The notes under the pieces were generated by a model. The model worked only from the letters and a program-made list of their open reading frames with translations. It was not told where the DNA came from and did not search any database. From Oryzomicrobium terrae (GTDB lineage: Bacteria; Pseudomonadota; Gammaproteobacteria; Burkholderiales; Rhodocyclaceae), in contig NZ_CP022579.1 in the NCBI RefSeq assembly GCF_008274805.1, positions 1,798,001 through 1,862,000 on the forward strand: a stretch of 64,000 nucleotides of DNA, written 5' to 3'. The position numbers and the translations under genes were made by a program. Positions 35,279-43,916 of this stretch are shown here, piece by piece. Every line of letters starts with the position of its first letter. Within the stretch, counting starts at the first letter, position 1.

Positions 35279-35392
35279 AGGATGAGAAAAGCGAAAGGTA
35301 GCATTATAGCCGCTGCAAGGGTTGCAACGGGATTCGGCCGGACAAATCGGCCGATAATCGGCGCAATCGACAGTAAGGCGGTCTAAAAGCAA

Positions 35393-35420
35393 AAAAGGGA
35401 CGCCTTTTGGCGTCCCTTTT
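35393..35420 (-). terminator. Rho-independent terminator of the tRNA run
   Basis: AAAAGGGACGCC and GGCGTCCCTTTT form a perfect stem with a TTTT/AAAA loop, followed on the minus strand by a T-rich TTTTTTGCTTTT. It lies just after the 3' end of the last glycine tRNA and before tRNA-Leu, so tRNA-Leu probably has its own promoter or is read through. Confidence 0.85.
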
Positions 35421-35425
35421 CAACT

Positions 35426-35501
35426 TGGAGCGGGAGAAGAGTCTCGAACTCTCGACCTATACCTTGGCAAGGTATCGCTCTACCAACTGAGCTACTCCCG
35501 C
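35426..35501 (-). tRNA. tRNA-Gly (anticodon GCC), copy 3 in transcription order
   Basis: A 76-base cloverleaf on the minus strand begins GCGGGAGTAGCTCAGTTGG, has anticodon loop TTGCCAA (GCC), and ends CTCCCGCTCCA with the encoded CCA. It is identical to the copies at 35572-35647 and 35808-35883. Confidence 0.97.
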
Positions 35502-35571
35502 AAAACTTTTTACTGATCACCTCTGACAACTAACCGAAAAAGTCGAGGCGATCTCAATCTTTTTCTTTATT

Positions 35572-35647
35572 TGGAGCGGGAGAAGAGTCTCGAACTCTCG
35601 ACCTATACCTTGGCAAGGTATCGCTCTACCAACTGAGCTACTCCCGC
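35572..35647 (-). tRNA. tRNA-Gly (anticodon GCC), copy 2 in transcription order
   Basis: A 76-base tRNA identical to the other two glycine genes, with anticodon GCC and encoded CCA. It is separated from the downstream copy by a 70-base spacer with a T-rich/A-rich segment that may be a processing site. Confidence 0.97.
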
Positions 35648-35669
35648 AAAACCTTTTACTTCAAGCTAC

Positions 35670-35743
35670 TGGAGGCGCGAGCCGGAGTCGAACCGACCTA
35701 CACGGATTTGCAATCCGGTGCATAACCGCTTTGCTATCGCGCC
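35670..35743 (-). tRNA. tRNA-Cys (anticodon GCA)
   Basis: A 74-base cloverleaf on the minus strand begins GGCGCGATAGCAAAGCGG, has anticodon loop TTGCAAA (GCA), and ends CTCGCGCCTCCA with the encoded CCA. It lies between two glycine tRNA copies; the Gly-Cys(-Leu) grouping is common in betaproteobacteria. Confidence 0.96.
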
Positions 35744-35807
35744 AAAACCAAATGTTCTACGTGGCCTTGACCACACGGGCAAAGATGCCAATCTTTACCC
35801 AAGAATT

Positions 35808-35883
35808 TGGAGCGGGAGAAGAGTCTCGAACTCTCGACCTATACCTTGGCAAGGTATCGCTCTACCAACTGAGCTACTCCCGC
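35808..35883 (-). tRNA. tRNA-Gly (anticodon GCC), copy 1 in transcription order
   Basis: A 76-base tRNA with anticodon GCC and encoded CCA, first in the leftward tRNA run. The consensus promoter lies directly upstream, with its -10 box 17 bases from the mature 5' end. Confidence 0.97.
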
Positions 35884-35899
35884 GTTCAACGTGGAGCGC

Positions 35900-35927
35900 A
35901 TTATAAGGACTGGCGCGACGATGTCAA
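35900..35927 (-). promoter_or_regulatory. Consensus sigma-70 promoter of the tRNA run
   Basis: On the minus strand TTGACA (35927-35922) and TATAAT (35905-35900) both match consensus exactly and are spaced by 16 bases. Transcription should start near 35893, about 10 bases before tRNA-Gly copy 1, as expected for a strong stable-RNA promoter. Confidence 0.85.
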
Positions 35928-35999
35928 CATCCGGCCCTGTTTGCGCCAAAAATACCCTTTTGACATAAAAGCCGAAGCAAAGGGCCGCTTCGGGGCAAC

Positions 36000-36587
36000 T
36001 CAGCGTCCGTGCTGGCGCGCCTCCTGGCGGAGGATCTCCGGCCAGGCCATGCGCATGTAGTAGCCCATGGACCACAGGGTCAGCACTGCGGCCACCCACA
36101 GTAGCCAGGTGCCCCACTCGCGCACGTTGATGCCGTGGTAGGGGGCGTGGAACAGCAGCAGCGGGATGGCAGTCATCTGGGCGGCGGTCTTGACCTTACC
36201 GATCATCGATACCGCCACGCTCTTGGCGGCGCCGATCTTGGCCATCCACTCGCGCAGGGCGGAGATGGTGATCTCCCGACCGATGATGATGGCGGCGATC
36301 ACCGCGTTGGTTCGGTCGAGCTGGACCAGCACGATCAGGGCGGCGGCCACCATCAGCTTATCGGCCACCGGGTCGAGGAAGGCGCCGAAGGCCGAGGTCT
36401 GGTTGAGCGCCCGGGCCAGGTAGCCGTCGAGCCAGTCGGTGAGCGCGGCGACGACGAAAATCAGGGTGGCGGCGAGGTTGCGCTCCTGCCCACTCAGCCA
36501 ACTGTCCGGCACATAGTAGGCGGCGATCAGCAGCGGAATGGCGAGGATGCGCAGCCAGGTGAGGAAGATGGGCAGGTTGAACGGCAT
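36000..36587 (-). CDS. pgsA: CDP-diacylglycerol--glycerol-3-phosphate 3-phosphatidyltransferase
   Basis: This membrane enzyme (195 residues) makes phosphatidylglycerol phosphate, the first committed step to phosphatidylglycerol. The start MPFNLPIFLTWLRILAIPLLI is typical of PgsA. The CDP-alcohol phosphotransferase signature D-x2-DG-x2-AR-x8-G-x3-D-x3-D is visible as DWLDGYLARALNQTSAFGAFLDPVADK in the first half. Several hydrophobic segments follow. The ATG at 36587 is preferred; a TTG at 36599 would add four residues. The stop of uvrC lies only 15 bases upstream, so the two are probably co-transcribed, an arrangement (uvrC-pgsA) common in proteobacteria. Confidence 0.93.
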   Translation of the reverse strand: MPFNLPIFLTWLRILAIPLLIAAYYVPDSWLSGQERNLAATLIFVVAALTDWLDGYLARALNQTSAFGAFLDPVADKLMVAAALIVLVQLDRTNAVIAAIIIGREITISALREWMAKIGAAKSVAVSMIGKVKTAAQMTAIPLLLFHAPYHGINVREWGTWLLWVAAVLTLWSMGYYMRMAWPEILRQEARQHGR

Positions 36588-36602
36588 GAGGGAGTGCAAC
36601 TA

Positions 36603-38447
36603 TCAGTGAAAGACCGCGTGAATCTTTTCCGCCAGTTCCGGACCGATGCCCGGAACGGCGGCCAGCTGGTCGACCCCCGCCTCGGCAATGCCTTGCAGGC
36701 CACCGAAGCGGGTGATGAGCGCCTTGCGCTTTTTCGGCCCGATACCCGGCACGTCTTCGAGTCGGGAGGTGATACGGGTCTTGGCGCGCTTGGCCCGATG
36801 CCCGGAAATGGCGAAGCGGTGCGCTTCGTCGCGGATTTCCTGGATCAGGTGCAAGGCCGGGTGTTCCGGGGGCAATTGTAGCGGCTCGCGTCCATCGGGG
36901 AAAACGAGGGACTCCAGCCCAGGCTTGCGCCCTTCGCCCTTGGCCACCCCCAGGTGCGGCACCTCGGTCAGGCCCAGCTCCACCAGGGCGTCGTGGGCCA
37001 TGGCCAACTGGCCCTTGCCGCCATCGATCAGGATCAGGTCGGGGCAAACGCCCTCCCCCGTGGCTACGGCGTCGTAGCGACGCGACACAGCCTGGCGGAT
37101 CGCCGCGTAATCATCCCCCGGCGTGATGTCGGTGATGTTAAAGCGGCGGTATTCGCTACGGCGCATGCCCCCCTTGCCCTCCTCCGACATCCACACCACG
37201 CAGGAAGCTACGGTGGCCTCGCCCTGGGTATGGCTGATGTCGAAGCACTCGATGCGCTGGATCGCCTCCACCCCCAGTACCTCGGCCAGGGCCTCGACCC
37301 GCTTGCCTTGCAGCGAGATGGTGTTGCGTCGCGCCGCCAGGGCCAGGCGGGCGTTTTGCTCGGCCAGTTCGACCCACACCTTGTGGGTCTCGTAGCGGGC
37401 CAGGCCCACGGGCACTGGCCGGCCGGCGATGGCCGCAATTTCGGCGAGTAGGGCTTCCCCCTCCTCCCCTTCCGCCGGGGCCACATTCACCAGGATGCGG
37501 CCGGGGATCGGGTGCAGCGCATAGTGCTGGGTGAGAAAGGCGGCCAGGGCCTCGGCCGGGGTGAAGTCGGCGGCGTTGCTCGGGAACAGGGGCTTGTCCC
37601 CCAGGTGGCGGCCGCCGCGCACCATGGCCAGGTTGACGCAGAGCATGCCGCCCTCGTCGGCCACGACGGCGACCACGTCCAGGTCCTCTTCCCGCTGGCT
37701 TTCCATGAACTGCTTGTCCTGGACCTTGTGCAGGCTCTGGATCTGATCCCGGTAGGCGGCAGCCTGCTCGAAGGCCAGATTCTCGGCGGCCTGCTCCATG
37801 GCCCGGGTCAGGCGCGCGATCACCTCCTGCTGACGGCCCTGGAGGAACAGCGCCGCCAGACGCACGTCCTCCCGGTAGTCGTCCGCATCGATCAGGCCGA
37901 CGCAGGGGCCGCTGCAGCGCTTGATCTGGTAGAGCAGGCAGGGCCGGGAGCGGTTGGAAAATACCGAGTTCTCGCAGGTGCGCAGGCGGAACATCTTCTG
38001 CAACAGGTGCAGGCTGTCGCGCACCGCCCCGGCGGAAGGGAAGGGGCCGAAGTAGTCGGCCTTGCGGTCCAGGCTGCCGCGGTGGAAGCCCAGGCGCGGC
38101 GCCTCGTCCCGGGTGAGGACGATGTAGGGGTACGACTTGTCGTCGCGAAAGAGGATGTTGTAGCGCGGGCTGAGGCGCTTGATCAGGTTGTTTTCGAGCA
38201 GCAGCGCCTCGGCCTCGGTGCGCGTCACCGTGGTGTCCACCCGGGCGATCTTGGTCACCATCAGGGCGATGCGCGGGCTCGGGTGGTTCTTCTGGAAGTA
38301 GGACGAGACGCGCTTGCGCAGGTTCTTGGCCTTGCCGACGTAGAGCACCGTGTCGGCGGCGTCGATCATGCGGTACACCCCGGGCAGCTCGGGCACCGTG
38401 GCCAGGAAGGTCTTGGCGTCGAAGGGAACGGCGGGTTCCGCTGGCAC
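36603..38447 (-). CDS. uvrC: Excinuclease ABC subunit C
   Basis: UvrC makes both incisions in nucleotide excision repair with UvrA and UvrB. Visible domains are the GIY-YIG nuclease (PGVYRMIDAADTVLYVGKAKNLRKRVSSYF near the start), the UVR coiled region (AARLTRAMEQAAENLAFEQAAAYRDQI), the RNase H-like C-terminal nuclease (FDISHTQGEATVASCVVW) and the tandem helix-hairpin-helix (DVPGIGPKKRKALI, AVPGIGPELAEKI). The frame is open further up to an ATG at 38720, giving 705 residues. The GTG at 38447, preceded by GGAAG, gives 614 residues, the usual UvrC size, and begins just before the conserved PFDAKTFL. The extra 91 residues are low-complexity and include repeat copy B, so 38447 is preferred with moderate confidence. 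Confidence 0.9.
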   Translation of the reverse strand: MPAEPAVPFDAKTFLATVPELPGVYRMIDAADTVLYVGKAKNLRKRVSSYFQKNHPSPRIALMVTKIARVDTTVTRTEAEALLLENNLIKRLSPRYNILFRDDKSYPYIVLTRDEAPRLGFHRGSLDRKADYFGPFPSAGAVRDSLHLLQKMFRLRTCENSVFSNRSRPCLLYQIKRCSGPCVGLIDADDYREDVRLAALFLQGRQQEVIARLTRAMEQAAENLAFEQAAAYRDQIQSLHKVQDKQFMESQREEDLDVVAVVADEGGMLCVNLAMVRGGRHLGDKPLFPSNAADFTPAEALAAFLTQHYALHPIPGRILVNVAPAEGEEGEALLAEIAAIAGRPVPVGLARYETHKVWVELAEQNARLALAARRNTISLQGKRVEALAEVLGVEAIQRIECFDISHTQGEATVASCVVWMSEEGKGGMRRSEYRRFNITDITPGDDYAAIRQAVSRRYDAVATGEGVCPDLILIDGGKGQLAMAHDALVELGLTEVPHLGVAKGEGRKPGLESLVFPDGREPLQLPPEHPALHLIQEIRDEAHRFAISGHRAKRAKTRITSRLEDVPGIGPKKRKALITRFGGLQGIAEAGVDQLAAVPGIGPELAEKIHAVFH

Positions 38448-38750
38448 CGCCGCTTCCGTGGATTGGGCGGATTCGGTCGATCCTCCCGGCACATCCAAGG
38501 CCTCCGACGCACCCGGTTGCCCCATCTCGGCCAGCGGGAGCGATGCCGGCGGGGCGCCGGCGTTGTCACGGGAAGCGCCCCCCTCCCCTTTACCCCCCTC
38601 TGGATCGCCGCGCTGGGCGCGGACCTTCGAGGTGCCTGCCTGGAGATCGTTATCCGGCGCAGCGTTCGACGACACCTCTTCGGAGATCAAGGACTGGCGC
38701 GGCGTTTCAGGGGATGGCATGGATCGATCCCGGCATGAGGGCGAGCAGGT
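38448..38750. other. Region between nagZ and uvrC holding repeat copy B; possible N-terminal extension of UvrC
   Basis: If uvrC starts at 38447, this 303-bp stretch is intergenic. It holds the repeat array (about 38596-38711) and a low-complexity segment coding for Ala/Pro/Glu/Ser-rich residues in the uvrC frame. The frame is open throughout, so a 91-residue extension from the ATG at 38720 cannot be excluded, although that ATG has no clear ribosome-binding site. Confidence 0.5.
38596..38711 (-). repeat. Dispersed ~39-bp repeat, copy B (three degenerate tandem units)
   Basis: On the minus strand the cores are TGAAACGCCGCGCCAGTCC (first unit), CGAACGCTGCGCCGGAT (second) and CGAAGGTCCGCGCCCAG (third), each followed by a GATCTCC/GATCCAG-like block and spaced by about 39 bases. 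The order and spacing match copy A, and the three encoded 13-residue units align with those of copy A without gaps (about 18 of 39 residues identical). Confidence 0.55.
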
Positions 38751-39839
38751 TCAGGCCCGGACGGCTGCCGGCTGGGGGGCGTGGACCGCCAGGGCGTCGA
38801 TGCGGACTCGGGCGGCCTGGTAGACCGGATCGTCCACTAGCCCGGCCCAGGTAGGCGCGGCGCAATGGGGCCAGAGGATGGACAGCCGGGCGGTGCTTTC
38901 CGGGCGCAGCGCCGGGTGCCAACGGGCGAGCAGGTCGTCCACCGTCTCGGGCTTGTTACATACCAAAAGCATGTCGCAGCCGGCGCCGTAGGCCGCCTCG
39001 GCCCGGGCCACCACGTCGCCGGCGACGCTGGCCCCTTCCATGGACAGGTCGTCGCTGAAGACGATGCCGTTAAAGCCTCGGCCACCTTGGCCGAACTCGC
39101 GGCGCAGCAGGCCGTGCCAGACCGGCGAGAAGCCCGCCGGGCGGTCGTCCACCTGGGGGTAGACCACGTGGGCGGGCATCACCGCGGCCAGGTCCAGGGT
39201 CCGGTAGGGCGCCAGGTCGGCGGCCATGATTTCGACGAGGCTGCGCTCGTCCCGGGGCATGGCCACGTGGGAATCGGCCTCGGCCCAACCGTGGCCGGGG
39301 AAGTGCTTGCCGCAGCCGCCGGCCATGCCCGCCGCCTTGAGGCCGGCGATCAGGGCGCCAGCCAGTTCGGCCACCACCGCCGGATCCCGGTGGAAGGCGC
39401 GCTCGCCGACCACGCCGCTGCGGCCCCAATCGAGGTCGAGCACCGGGGCGAAGGAGAAATCGACGCCGCAAGCCCGCAGTTCGCTGGCCAGCACGTAACC
39501 CACGGCCTCGGCGTCGAGCCGGGCCTGGTGTGGATCGCGGCCCCAGGCTTCGCCCAGGCGGGCCATGGCCGGCAGCCGGGTGAAGCCGTCGCGGAAGCGC
39601 TGTACCCGGCCGCCCTCGTGGTCCACGGCGATGGGCAGGGGGCGCACGGCGCGGATGGCGGCGGTGAGTTCGCACAACTGTTCGACGTCGCGGAAGTTGC
39701 GGGTGAACAGGATCACCCCGCCCACCAGGGGATGGGCCAGGCGGCGGCGATCGTCGTCGCTGAGGCGGGTGCCCACCACGTCGATCATCACGGGGCCGAG
39801 GGGGGCGGAGGTCGGGATGCTGGGCTGGAACGTGGACAT
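38751..39839 (-). CDS. nagZ: Beta-N-acetylhexosaminidase
   Basis: A cytoplasmic glycoside hydrolase family 3 enzyme (362 residues) that removes N-acetylglucosamine from anhydro-muropeptides in cell-wall recycling. The NagZ signatures are present: VGGVILFTRNF near residue 40, IAVDHEGGRVQRFRDGFTRLP near residue 70, the KHFPGHGWAEADSH loop with the catalytic His, and the nucleophile Asp in GIVFSDDLSMEGA. The ATG at 39839 (MSTFQPS) is preferred to 39887, which would run up against acpS. It ends the acpS-pdxJ-recO-era-rnc gene string. Confidence 0.94.
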   Translation of the reverse strand: MSTFQPSIPTSAPLGPVMIDVVGTRLSDDDRRRLAHPLVGGVILFTRNFRDVEQLCELTAAIRAVRPLPIAVDHEGGRVQRFRDGFTRLPAMARLGEAWGRDPHQARLDAEAVGYVLASELRACGVDFSFAPVLDLDWGRSGVVGERAFHRDPAVVAELAGALIAGLKAAGMAGGCGKHFPGHGWAEADSHVAMPRDERSLVEIMAADLAPYRTLDLAAVMPAHVVYPQVDDRPAGFSPVWHGLLRREFGQGGRGFNGIVFSDDLSMEGASVAGDVVARAEAAYGAGCDMLLVCNKPETVDDLLARWHPALRPESTARLSILWPHCAAPTWAGLVDDPVYQAARVRIDALAVHAPQPAAVRA

Positions 39840-39873
39840 GGAGCAGTCGAAAAAGAGTGGCAGGGACGCGCTG

Positions 39874-40260
39874 TCAGCGCGAGGCAATGCATTCGATGAC
39901 GACGAAGGCCACGGCGTACTCCTTCTCGTCGGACAGGGTCAGGTGGGCGGCCAGGCGGCTGGCGGCCATGTGCTCGCCCAAGGCCCGGGAATAAACCAGG
40001 ATGGGCTTGCCCAGGGCGTCGTGGCCCACAGCGATGTCGTTGAGACCGGCGGGATGGCGCACCCCGGTGCCGAGGGCCTTGGCGAAGGCTTCCTTGGCGG
40101 CGAAGCGCTTGGCGAGAAAGCGCCCTGCGTCGCCAGCCTTGTGGAACTCGGCGATCTCGCTCGGGGCCAGCAGGCGCTCCAGGGCCTTTTCGCCGTGGCG
40201 CGCATACATGCGCTCCAGCCGGGCGATGGCGACGATGTCAGTACCGATGCCGTAGATCAT
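39874..40260 (-). CDS. acpS: Holo-[acyl-carrier-protein] synthase
   Basis: This enzyme of 128 residues transfers 4'-phosphopantetheine from CoA to the serine of acyl carrier protein. The start [23 protein letters not shown] contains the Mg-binding GTDIV Asp, and the catalytic motif [19 protein letters not shown] near residue 52 contains the conserved Glu and Lys. It lies 21 bases after pdxJ, the usual order in proteobacteria. Its substrate AcpP is encoded 15 kb away in the same window. Confidence 0.96.
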   Translation of the reverse strand: MIYGIGTDIVAIARLERMYARHGEKALERLLAPSEIAEFHKAGDAGRFLAKRFAAKEAFAKALGTGVRHPAGLNDIAVGHDALGKPILVYSRALGEHMAASRLAAHLTLSDEKEYAVAFVVIECIASR

Positions 40261-40281
40261 GGCGCCCTCCTTTGAGATCCG

Positions 40282-41040
40282 TTAGACGCTGCCGACGGCG
40301 GCGCCCTCGCGGATCAGGGTCTTCATTTCACGCACCGCCTCGCGCAGGCCGACGAACACGGCGCGGCTGACGATGGCGTGGCCGATGTGCAGCTCGCGCA
40401 CGCCGGGCAGGCGGGCGATGGGCTGGACGTTGTAGTAGTTGAGGGCGTGGCCGGCGTTGAAACGCATGCCGAAGGCGCGGATGGCCTCGCCGGCCAGGGC
40501 GATCTTGTCGATCTCGGCCAGCACCGCCGGGGCTTCCGCATCGCGGCCGGCGTTGTGGAAGGCGTGGGCATAGGGGCCGGTATGCAGTTCGCAGACTCGG
40601 GCACCGATGCGCTCGGCGGCTTCCACCTGGCGCAGTTCGGCGTCGATGAAGACGCTGGTGACGATGCCGGCGTCGGCCAGGCGGGCCACCACGTCCTTCA
40701 GCCGGGCTTCCTGGGCGGCCACGTCCAGGCCGCCTTCGGTAGTCACCTCGTGGCGGCCTTCGGGCACCAGCATCGCCATTTCGGGCTTGATGCGCCGGGC
40801 GATCTCGACCATCTCGTCGGTGGCCGCCATCTCGAGGTTGAGCTTGATCTGGGTGCTTTCCTTGAGGCGGCGCACGTCATCGTCGTTGATGTGGCGGCGG
40901 TCTTCGCGCAGGTGCACGGTGATGCCGTCGGCGCCGCCCAGGTGGGCTTCCACGGCGGCCCACAGCGGGTCCGGCTCGTAAGTGCGCCGGGCCTGGCGCA
41001 GGGTGGCCACGTGGTCGATGTTGACCCCCAGTTCGATCAT
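40282..41040 (-). CDS. pdxJ: Pyridoxine 5'-phosphate synthase
   Basis: A TIM-barrel enzyme (252 residues) that condenses 1-deoxyxylulose 5-phosphate with 3-amino-2-oxopropyl phosphate to form vitamin B6. The N-terminus [19 protein letters not shown] holds the family's active-site His. The phosphate-binding [16 protein letters not shown] motif is near residue 45, and [10 protein letters not shown] lies near the end. The ATG at 41040 has a GAGAGG ribosome-binding site; an ATG at 41061 would add seven residues and overlap recO. It is co-transcribed with recO upstream and acpS downstream. Confidence 0.95.
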   Translation of the reverse strand: MIELGVNIDHVATLRQARRTYEPDPLWAAVEAHLGGADGITVHLREDRRHINDDDVRRLKESTQIKLNLEMAATDEMVEIARRIKPEMAMLVPEGRHEVTTEGGLDVAAQEARLKDVVARLADAGIVTSVFIDAELRQVEAAERIGARVCELHTGPYAHAFHNAGRDAEAPAVLAEIDKIALAGEAIRAFGMRFNAGHALNYYNVQPIARLPGVRELHIGHAIVSRAVFVGLREAVREMKTLIREGAAVGSV

Positions 41041-41062
41041 GCCGCTAACCTCTCTGCCCATC

Positions 41063-41776
41063 TCAAAGCTCCTGCAGTTCCTTGAAAATACGGCGGGTTT
41101 CCAGAGTTTCCCCGCCCAGGTAGTGGGCCATCAGGGCCCGCATCAATTGTTTGGCCTCGGCCAGCAGCCGGGGTTCGGCAAAATCGTCCCGGGCCAGGGC
41201 CAGCAAGGCGCGGCCGCTGATGCACAGGGGCGATTGCCCTTGCCGCGCCAGCCGCACCGGGCCGCGCTCGATCTCGTAGGCGTACCAGCCCTCTTCCATC
41301 ACCGGCTGGCCGTCGGCGTCCTCGGTGAGCCACAGGCCGTAGCCAAGCTCCTGCAGCAGAGCCTTCTCGAAGCGGCGCAGGTCGGCCTCCAGCACCCCAT
41401 CGGCAAAGCGGCGCAGGGTCTGGGCGTAGACCATGAACAGCCCCTCGTGGGGATCTTCCCGGGGCAGCAGGTTGAGCAGCAGTTCGTTGAGATAGTAGCC
41501 GCAGAAGAGTGCGTGGCCGCCGAGCAGGGGCTGCCCGCCGACCCATTCGGCCTTCATCAGGGTGAGTACCTCGCCCTTGCCCGACCAGGCCAACTCCACC
41601 GGCTGGAAGGCCATCAGCAGGCCGCGGATCGGCGAGCGGGGCCGCCGCGCCCCCCGGGCCACCAGGGCGACCCGGCCGTAATCCCGGGAAAACGCCTCGA
41701 CGATCAGGCTGGTTTCCCGAAACGGATAGGTATGCAGGATGAAGGCGGGCTGGCCGTCGACTTTGCCGCGGTGCAC
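41063..41776 (-). CDS. recO: DNA repair protein RecO
   Basis: RecO loads RecA onto SSB-coated single-stranded DNA together with RecR. The 237-residue protein has the N-terminal OB-fold ([41 protein letters not shown]) and a mostly helical C-terminal domain ([25 protein letters not shown]). No zinc Cys cluster is obvious, as in many proteobacterial forms. Translation appears to start at the GTG at 41776, the first start after an in-frame stop. It sits between era and pdxJ as in many beta- and gammaproteobacteria. Confidence 0.93.
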   Translation of the reverse strand: MHRGKVDGQPAFILHTYPFRETSLIVEAFSRDYGRVALVARGARRPRSPIRGLLMAFQPVELAWSGKGEVLTLMKAEWVGGQPLLGGHALFCGYYLNELLLNLLPREDPHEGLFMVYAQTLRRFADGVLEADLRRFEKALLQELGYGLWLTEDADGQPVMEEGWYAYEIERGPVRLARQGQSPLCISGRALLALARDDFAEPRLLAEAKQLMRALMAHYLGGETLETRRIFKELQEL

Positions 41777-41831
41777 GGTGCTGAGCAGGAAGCGGTGAAG
41801 GTGTCAGTGCGGGGATGCGGGCCGCCGGGGA

Positions 41832-42845
41832 TTATTCGTAGCCCAGGCTGCGCAGCAGGCGGTCGTCATCGGTCCAGCCGGACTTCACCTTGACCCACAC
41901 TTCCAGGTACACCTTGCCGTCGAACAGGCGCTCCATATCCTGGCGGGCCTCGGTGGCGATGCGTTTGAGGGTCTCGCCGCCTTTGCCGATGACCATCGGC
42001 TTATGGCTATCCCGATCCACTACGATGGCCGCGTGGATGCGGCGCAGCGGCCCTTGGTGTCCCTTGCCCGGCTCCACCTCGAATTTCTCGATCTCCACCG
42101 TGGCGCCGTAGGGCAGCTCGTCGCCGAGCAGGCGGAACAGCTTTTCGCGGATGTATTCGGCGGCCAGGAAGCGTTCGCTCTTGTCGGTCAGTTCGTCCTC
42201 GGGGAAGAGCAGACCCTCGTTGGGTAGATGCTTGCGGATCTCGCCGAGCAATTCCTGAGTCTGCTTGCCCTTGGCGGCCGATACCGGCACCACGGCGGCC
42301 CAGGAGCGGGCCTGGCCGAGTTCGGCAAGGAACGGCAGTAGCGTCGTCTTGTCGGCGATGCGGTCGATCTTGTTGACCACCAGCACCACGGGCTTGCCTT
42401 CGGGCAACAGGCGCACCACCTGCTGGTCGGCGGCGCCGTAGCGACCGGCCTCGACCACCATCACCACCACGTCCACGTCGTTGAGGGCTTGAGTCACCCC
42501 CCGGTTCATGGCCCGGTTGAGGGCGTTGGAGTACTTGGTCTGAAAGCCCGGGGTGTCGACGAAGACGAATTGGGCTTGGCGGCCCTTCGCCTCGTCGGTG
42601 AGGATGCCGGTGATGCGGTGCCGCGTGGTCTGGGCCTTGCGCGAGACGATGCTGATTTTTTCGCCCACTAGGCGGTTCAGCAGGGTCGACTTGCCCACGT
42701 TGGGGCGGCCAACGATGGCCACGTAGCCGGAGCGGTAGTCGGCGGCGTTGGCCGGGCCAGTGGCGTCGGCGCCAGCGTCGAAGTCGAAGTCGGGGAGGTC
42801 GTGGCCATCATCGTGGCCGGTGGTGTCGTTGGTCATCTCGTTCAC
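41832..42845 (-). CDS. era: GTPase Era
   Basis: An essential GTPase (337 residues) that binds the 3' end of 16S rRNA during 30S assembly. The motifs are G1 GRPNVGKST (near residue 47), G3 DTPGFQ, G4 NKID and a C-terminal KH domain ([40 protein letters not shown]). The first 35 residues are an Asp-rich extension before the GTPase domain. The start is either the GTG at 42845, which overlaps the rnc stop by 4 bases, or the ATG at 42836. Era and rnc are coupled, as usual. Confidence 0.95.
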   Translation of the reverse strand: MNEMTNDTTGHDDGHDLPDFDFDAGADATGPANAADYRSGYVAIVGRPNVGKSTLLNRLVGEKISIVSRKAQTTRHRITGILTDEAKGRQAQFVFVDTPGFQTKYSNALNRAMNRGVTQALNDVDVVVMVVEAGRYGAADQQVVRLLPEGKPVVLVVNKIDRIADKTTLLPFLAELGQARSWAAVVPVSAAKGKQTQELLGEIRKHLPNEGLLFPEDELTDKSERFLAAEYIREKLFRLLGDELPYGATVEIEKFEVEPGKGHQGPLRRIHAAIVVDRDSHKPMVIGKGGETLKRIATEARQDMERLFDGKVYLEVWVKVKSGWTDDDRLLRSLGYE

Positions 42846-43522
42846 TTTTCAAGGGCGCGCAGTGCCGCTTCGGCGGCCTGTTGCTCGGCAGCCCGACGGC
42901 TGGTGCCACGGCCCTGAGTTGTTAGGTTACAGGCTTGGATTTCGCAAGCCACGATGAATTCCTGAACATGGGCGTCCCCTTCGGTGCCGCTCATGACATA
43001 GGTCGGCAGCGGTTTGCGCCGCGCCTGAAGCCATTCCTGCAGGCGGGTCTTGGGGTCCTTCATCGGCTTGGCCGGATCGATGGCGGCGATCAGCGGTGCG
43101 AACAGGGTAGTCACAACGCCGACCACTGCCTCGAATCCAGCATCCAGGTAGGTGGCACCGAACAAGGCCTCCAAGGCATCGGCCAGGATGGAGGGCCGCT
43201 GGTGACCGCCACTTTTGAGCTCCCCTTCGCCAAGCAGCAGGTATCGCCCCAAGTCGAGCTTCAGGGCCAGTTGGTGCAAGGTGTCCTGGCGGACCAGATT
43301 GGCCCGCAGACGGGAAAGGTCACCTTCCGGGAGGTGCGGAAAACGCTGGTAGAGCTGCAAAGCGACGATGCTGTTGAGCAGACCGTCGCCGATGAATTCG
43401 AGGCGTTCGTTATGGGGTGTCCCGTAGCTGCGGTGAGTCAGCGCCGCCTGCAACAGGCCCTGATCGGTAAACGTATGGCCCAAACTCCGCTGCAAAGGCG
43501 CCAGGCCGAGAGAGCCAGCCAC
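42842..43522 (-). CDS. rnc: Ribonuclease III
   Basis: This double-strand-specific endonuclease of 226 residues processes rRNA and mRNA. The catalytic signature [12 protein letters not shown] is near residues 38-49, and the second acidic site is in [17 protein letters not shown] near residue 115. A C-terminal double-stranded-RNA-binding domain covers about residues 155-226. The start is a GTG at 43522 that overlaps the preceding TAG by one base (TAGTG), so it is translationally coupled to the DUF4845 gene. It lies in the lepB-rnc-era-recO string. Confidence 0.95.
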   Translation of the reverse strand: MAGSLGLAPLQRSLGHTFTDQGLLQAALTHRSYGTPHNERLEFIGDGLLNSIVALQLYQRFPHLPEGDLSRLRANLVRQDTLHQLALKLDLGRYLLLGEGELKSGGHQRPSILADALEALFGATYLDAGFEAVVGVVTTLFAPLIAAIDPAKPMKDPKTRLQEWLQARRKPLPTYVMSGTEGDAHVQEFIVACEIQACNLTTQGRGTSRRAAEQQAAEAALRALEK

Positions 43523-43890
43523 TATTCGCCTTTCTCCTTGGCCGCGGAGGAGCCCTGGAAGTCGATCAGCAGGCTGACCGGCCCTCCGAGGCGGATGCGC
43601 TTTTCGTACTCGAAGGAGATCACGATCCGGTTGCGATCTTTGCTGACGTCCAGATCGGCGCTGGAGATCGACTTGATGTCGTCAACCTCGGCGCGGCGAT
43701 CAAAGGATTTGCGGACGTCAGCCACCGTAGTGGCGCTATCAGAACTATTGGCCACGGCCTTGATGTTCTTGACGATGGTGTAGTACTCAATCACCGCCGG
43801 CACCACTTTCATGCCGAACACGAATACCACCACAATGATGAAGCTGACGATCAACAAGCCGCTGAGGCTGACGCCACGCTGGTATTTCAT
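43522..43890 (-). CDS. DUF4845 small membrane protein
   Basis: A 122-residue protein with a type IV pilin-like start: MKYQRGVSLSGLL, then hydrophobic IVSFIIVVVFVFGMKVVPAVIEYY as a single membrane segment, and a soluble tail with VADVRKSFDRRAEVDDI. DUF4845 proteins occur almost always between lepB and rnc in betaproteobacteria; their role is unknown. The ATG at 43890 is used because the longer frame up to 43959 overlaps the lepB end. It is coupled to rnc. Confidence 0.85.
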   Translation of the reverse strand: MKYQRGVSLSGLLIVSFIIVVVFVFGMKVVPAVIEYYTIVKNIKAVANSSDSATTVADVRKSFDRRAEVDDIKSISSADLDVSKDRNRIVISFEYEKRIRLGGPVSLLIDFQGSSAAKEKGE

Positions 43891-43916
43891 CGCGCTCTCC
43901 CGAAGGTTTTTCCTGA

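Noticed and set aside
35900..35927. Another copy of the dispersed repeat near the tRNA genes (AAGGACTGGCGCG)
   Set aside because: The match is limited to about 13 bases and is accounted for by the consensus promoter spacer and -10 box.
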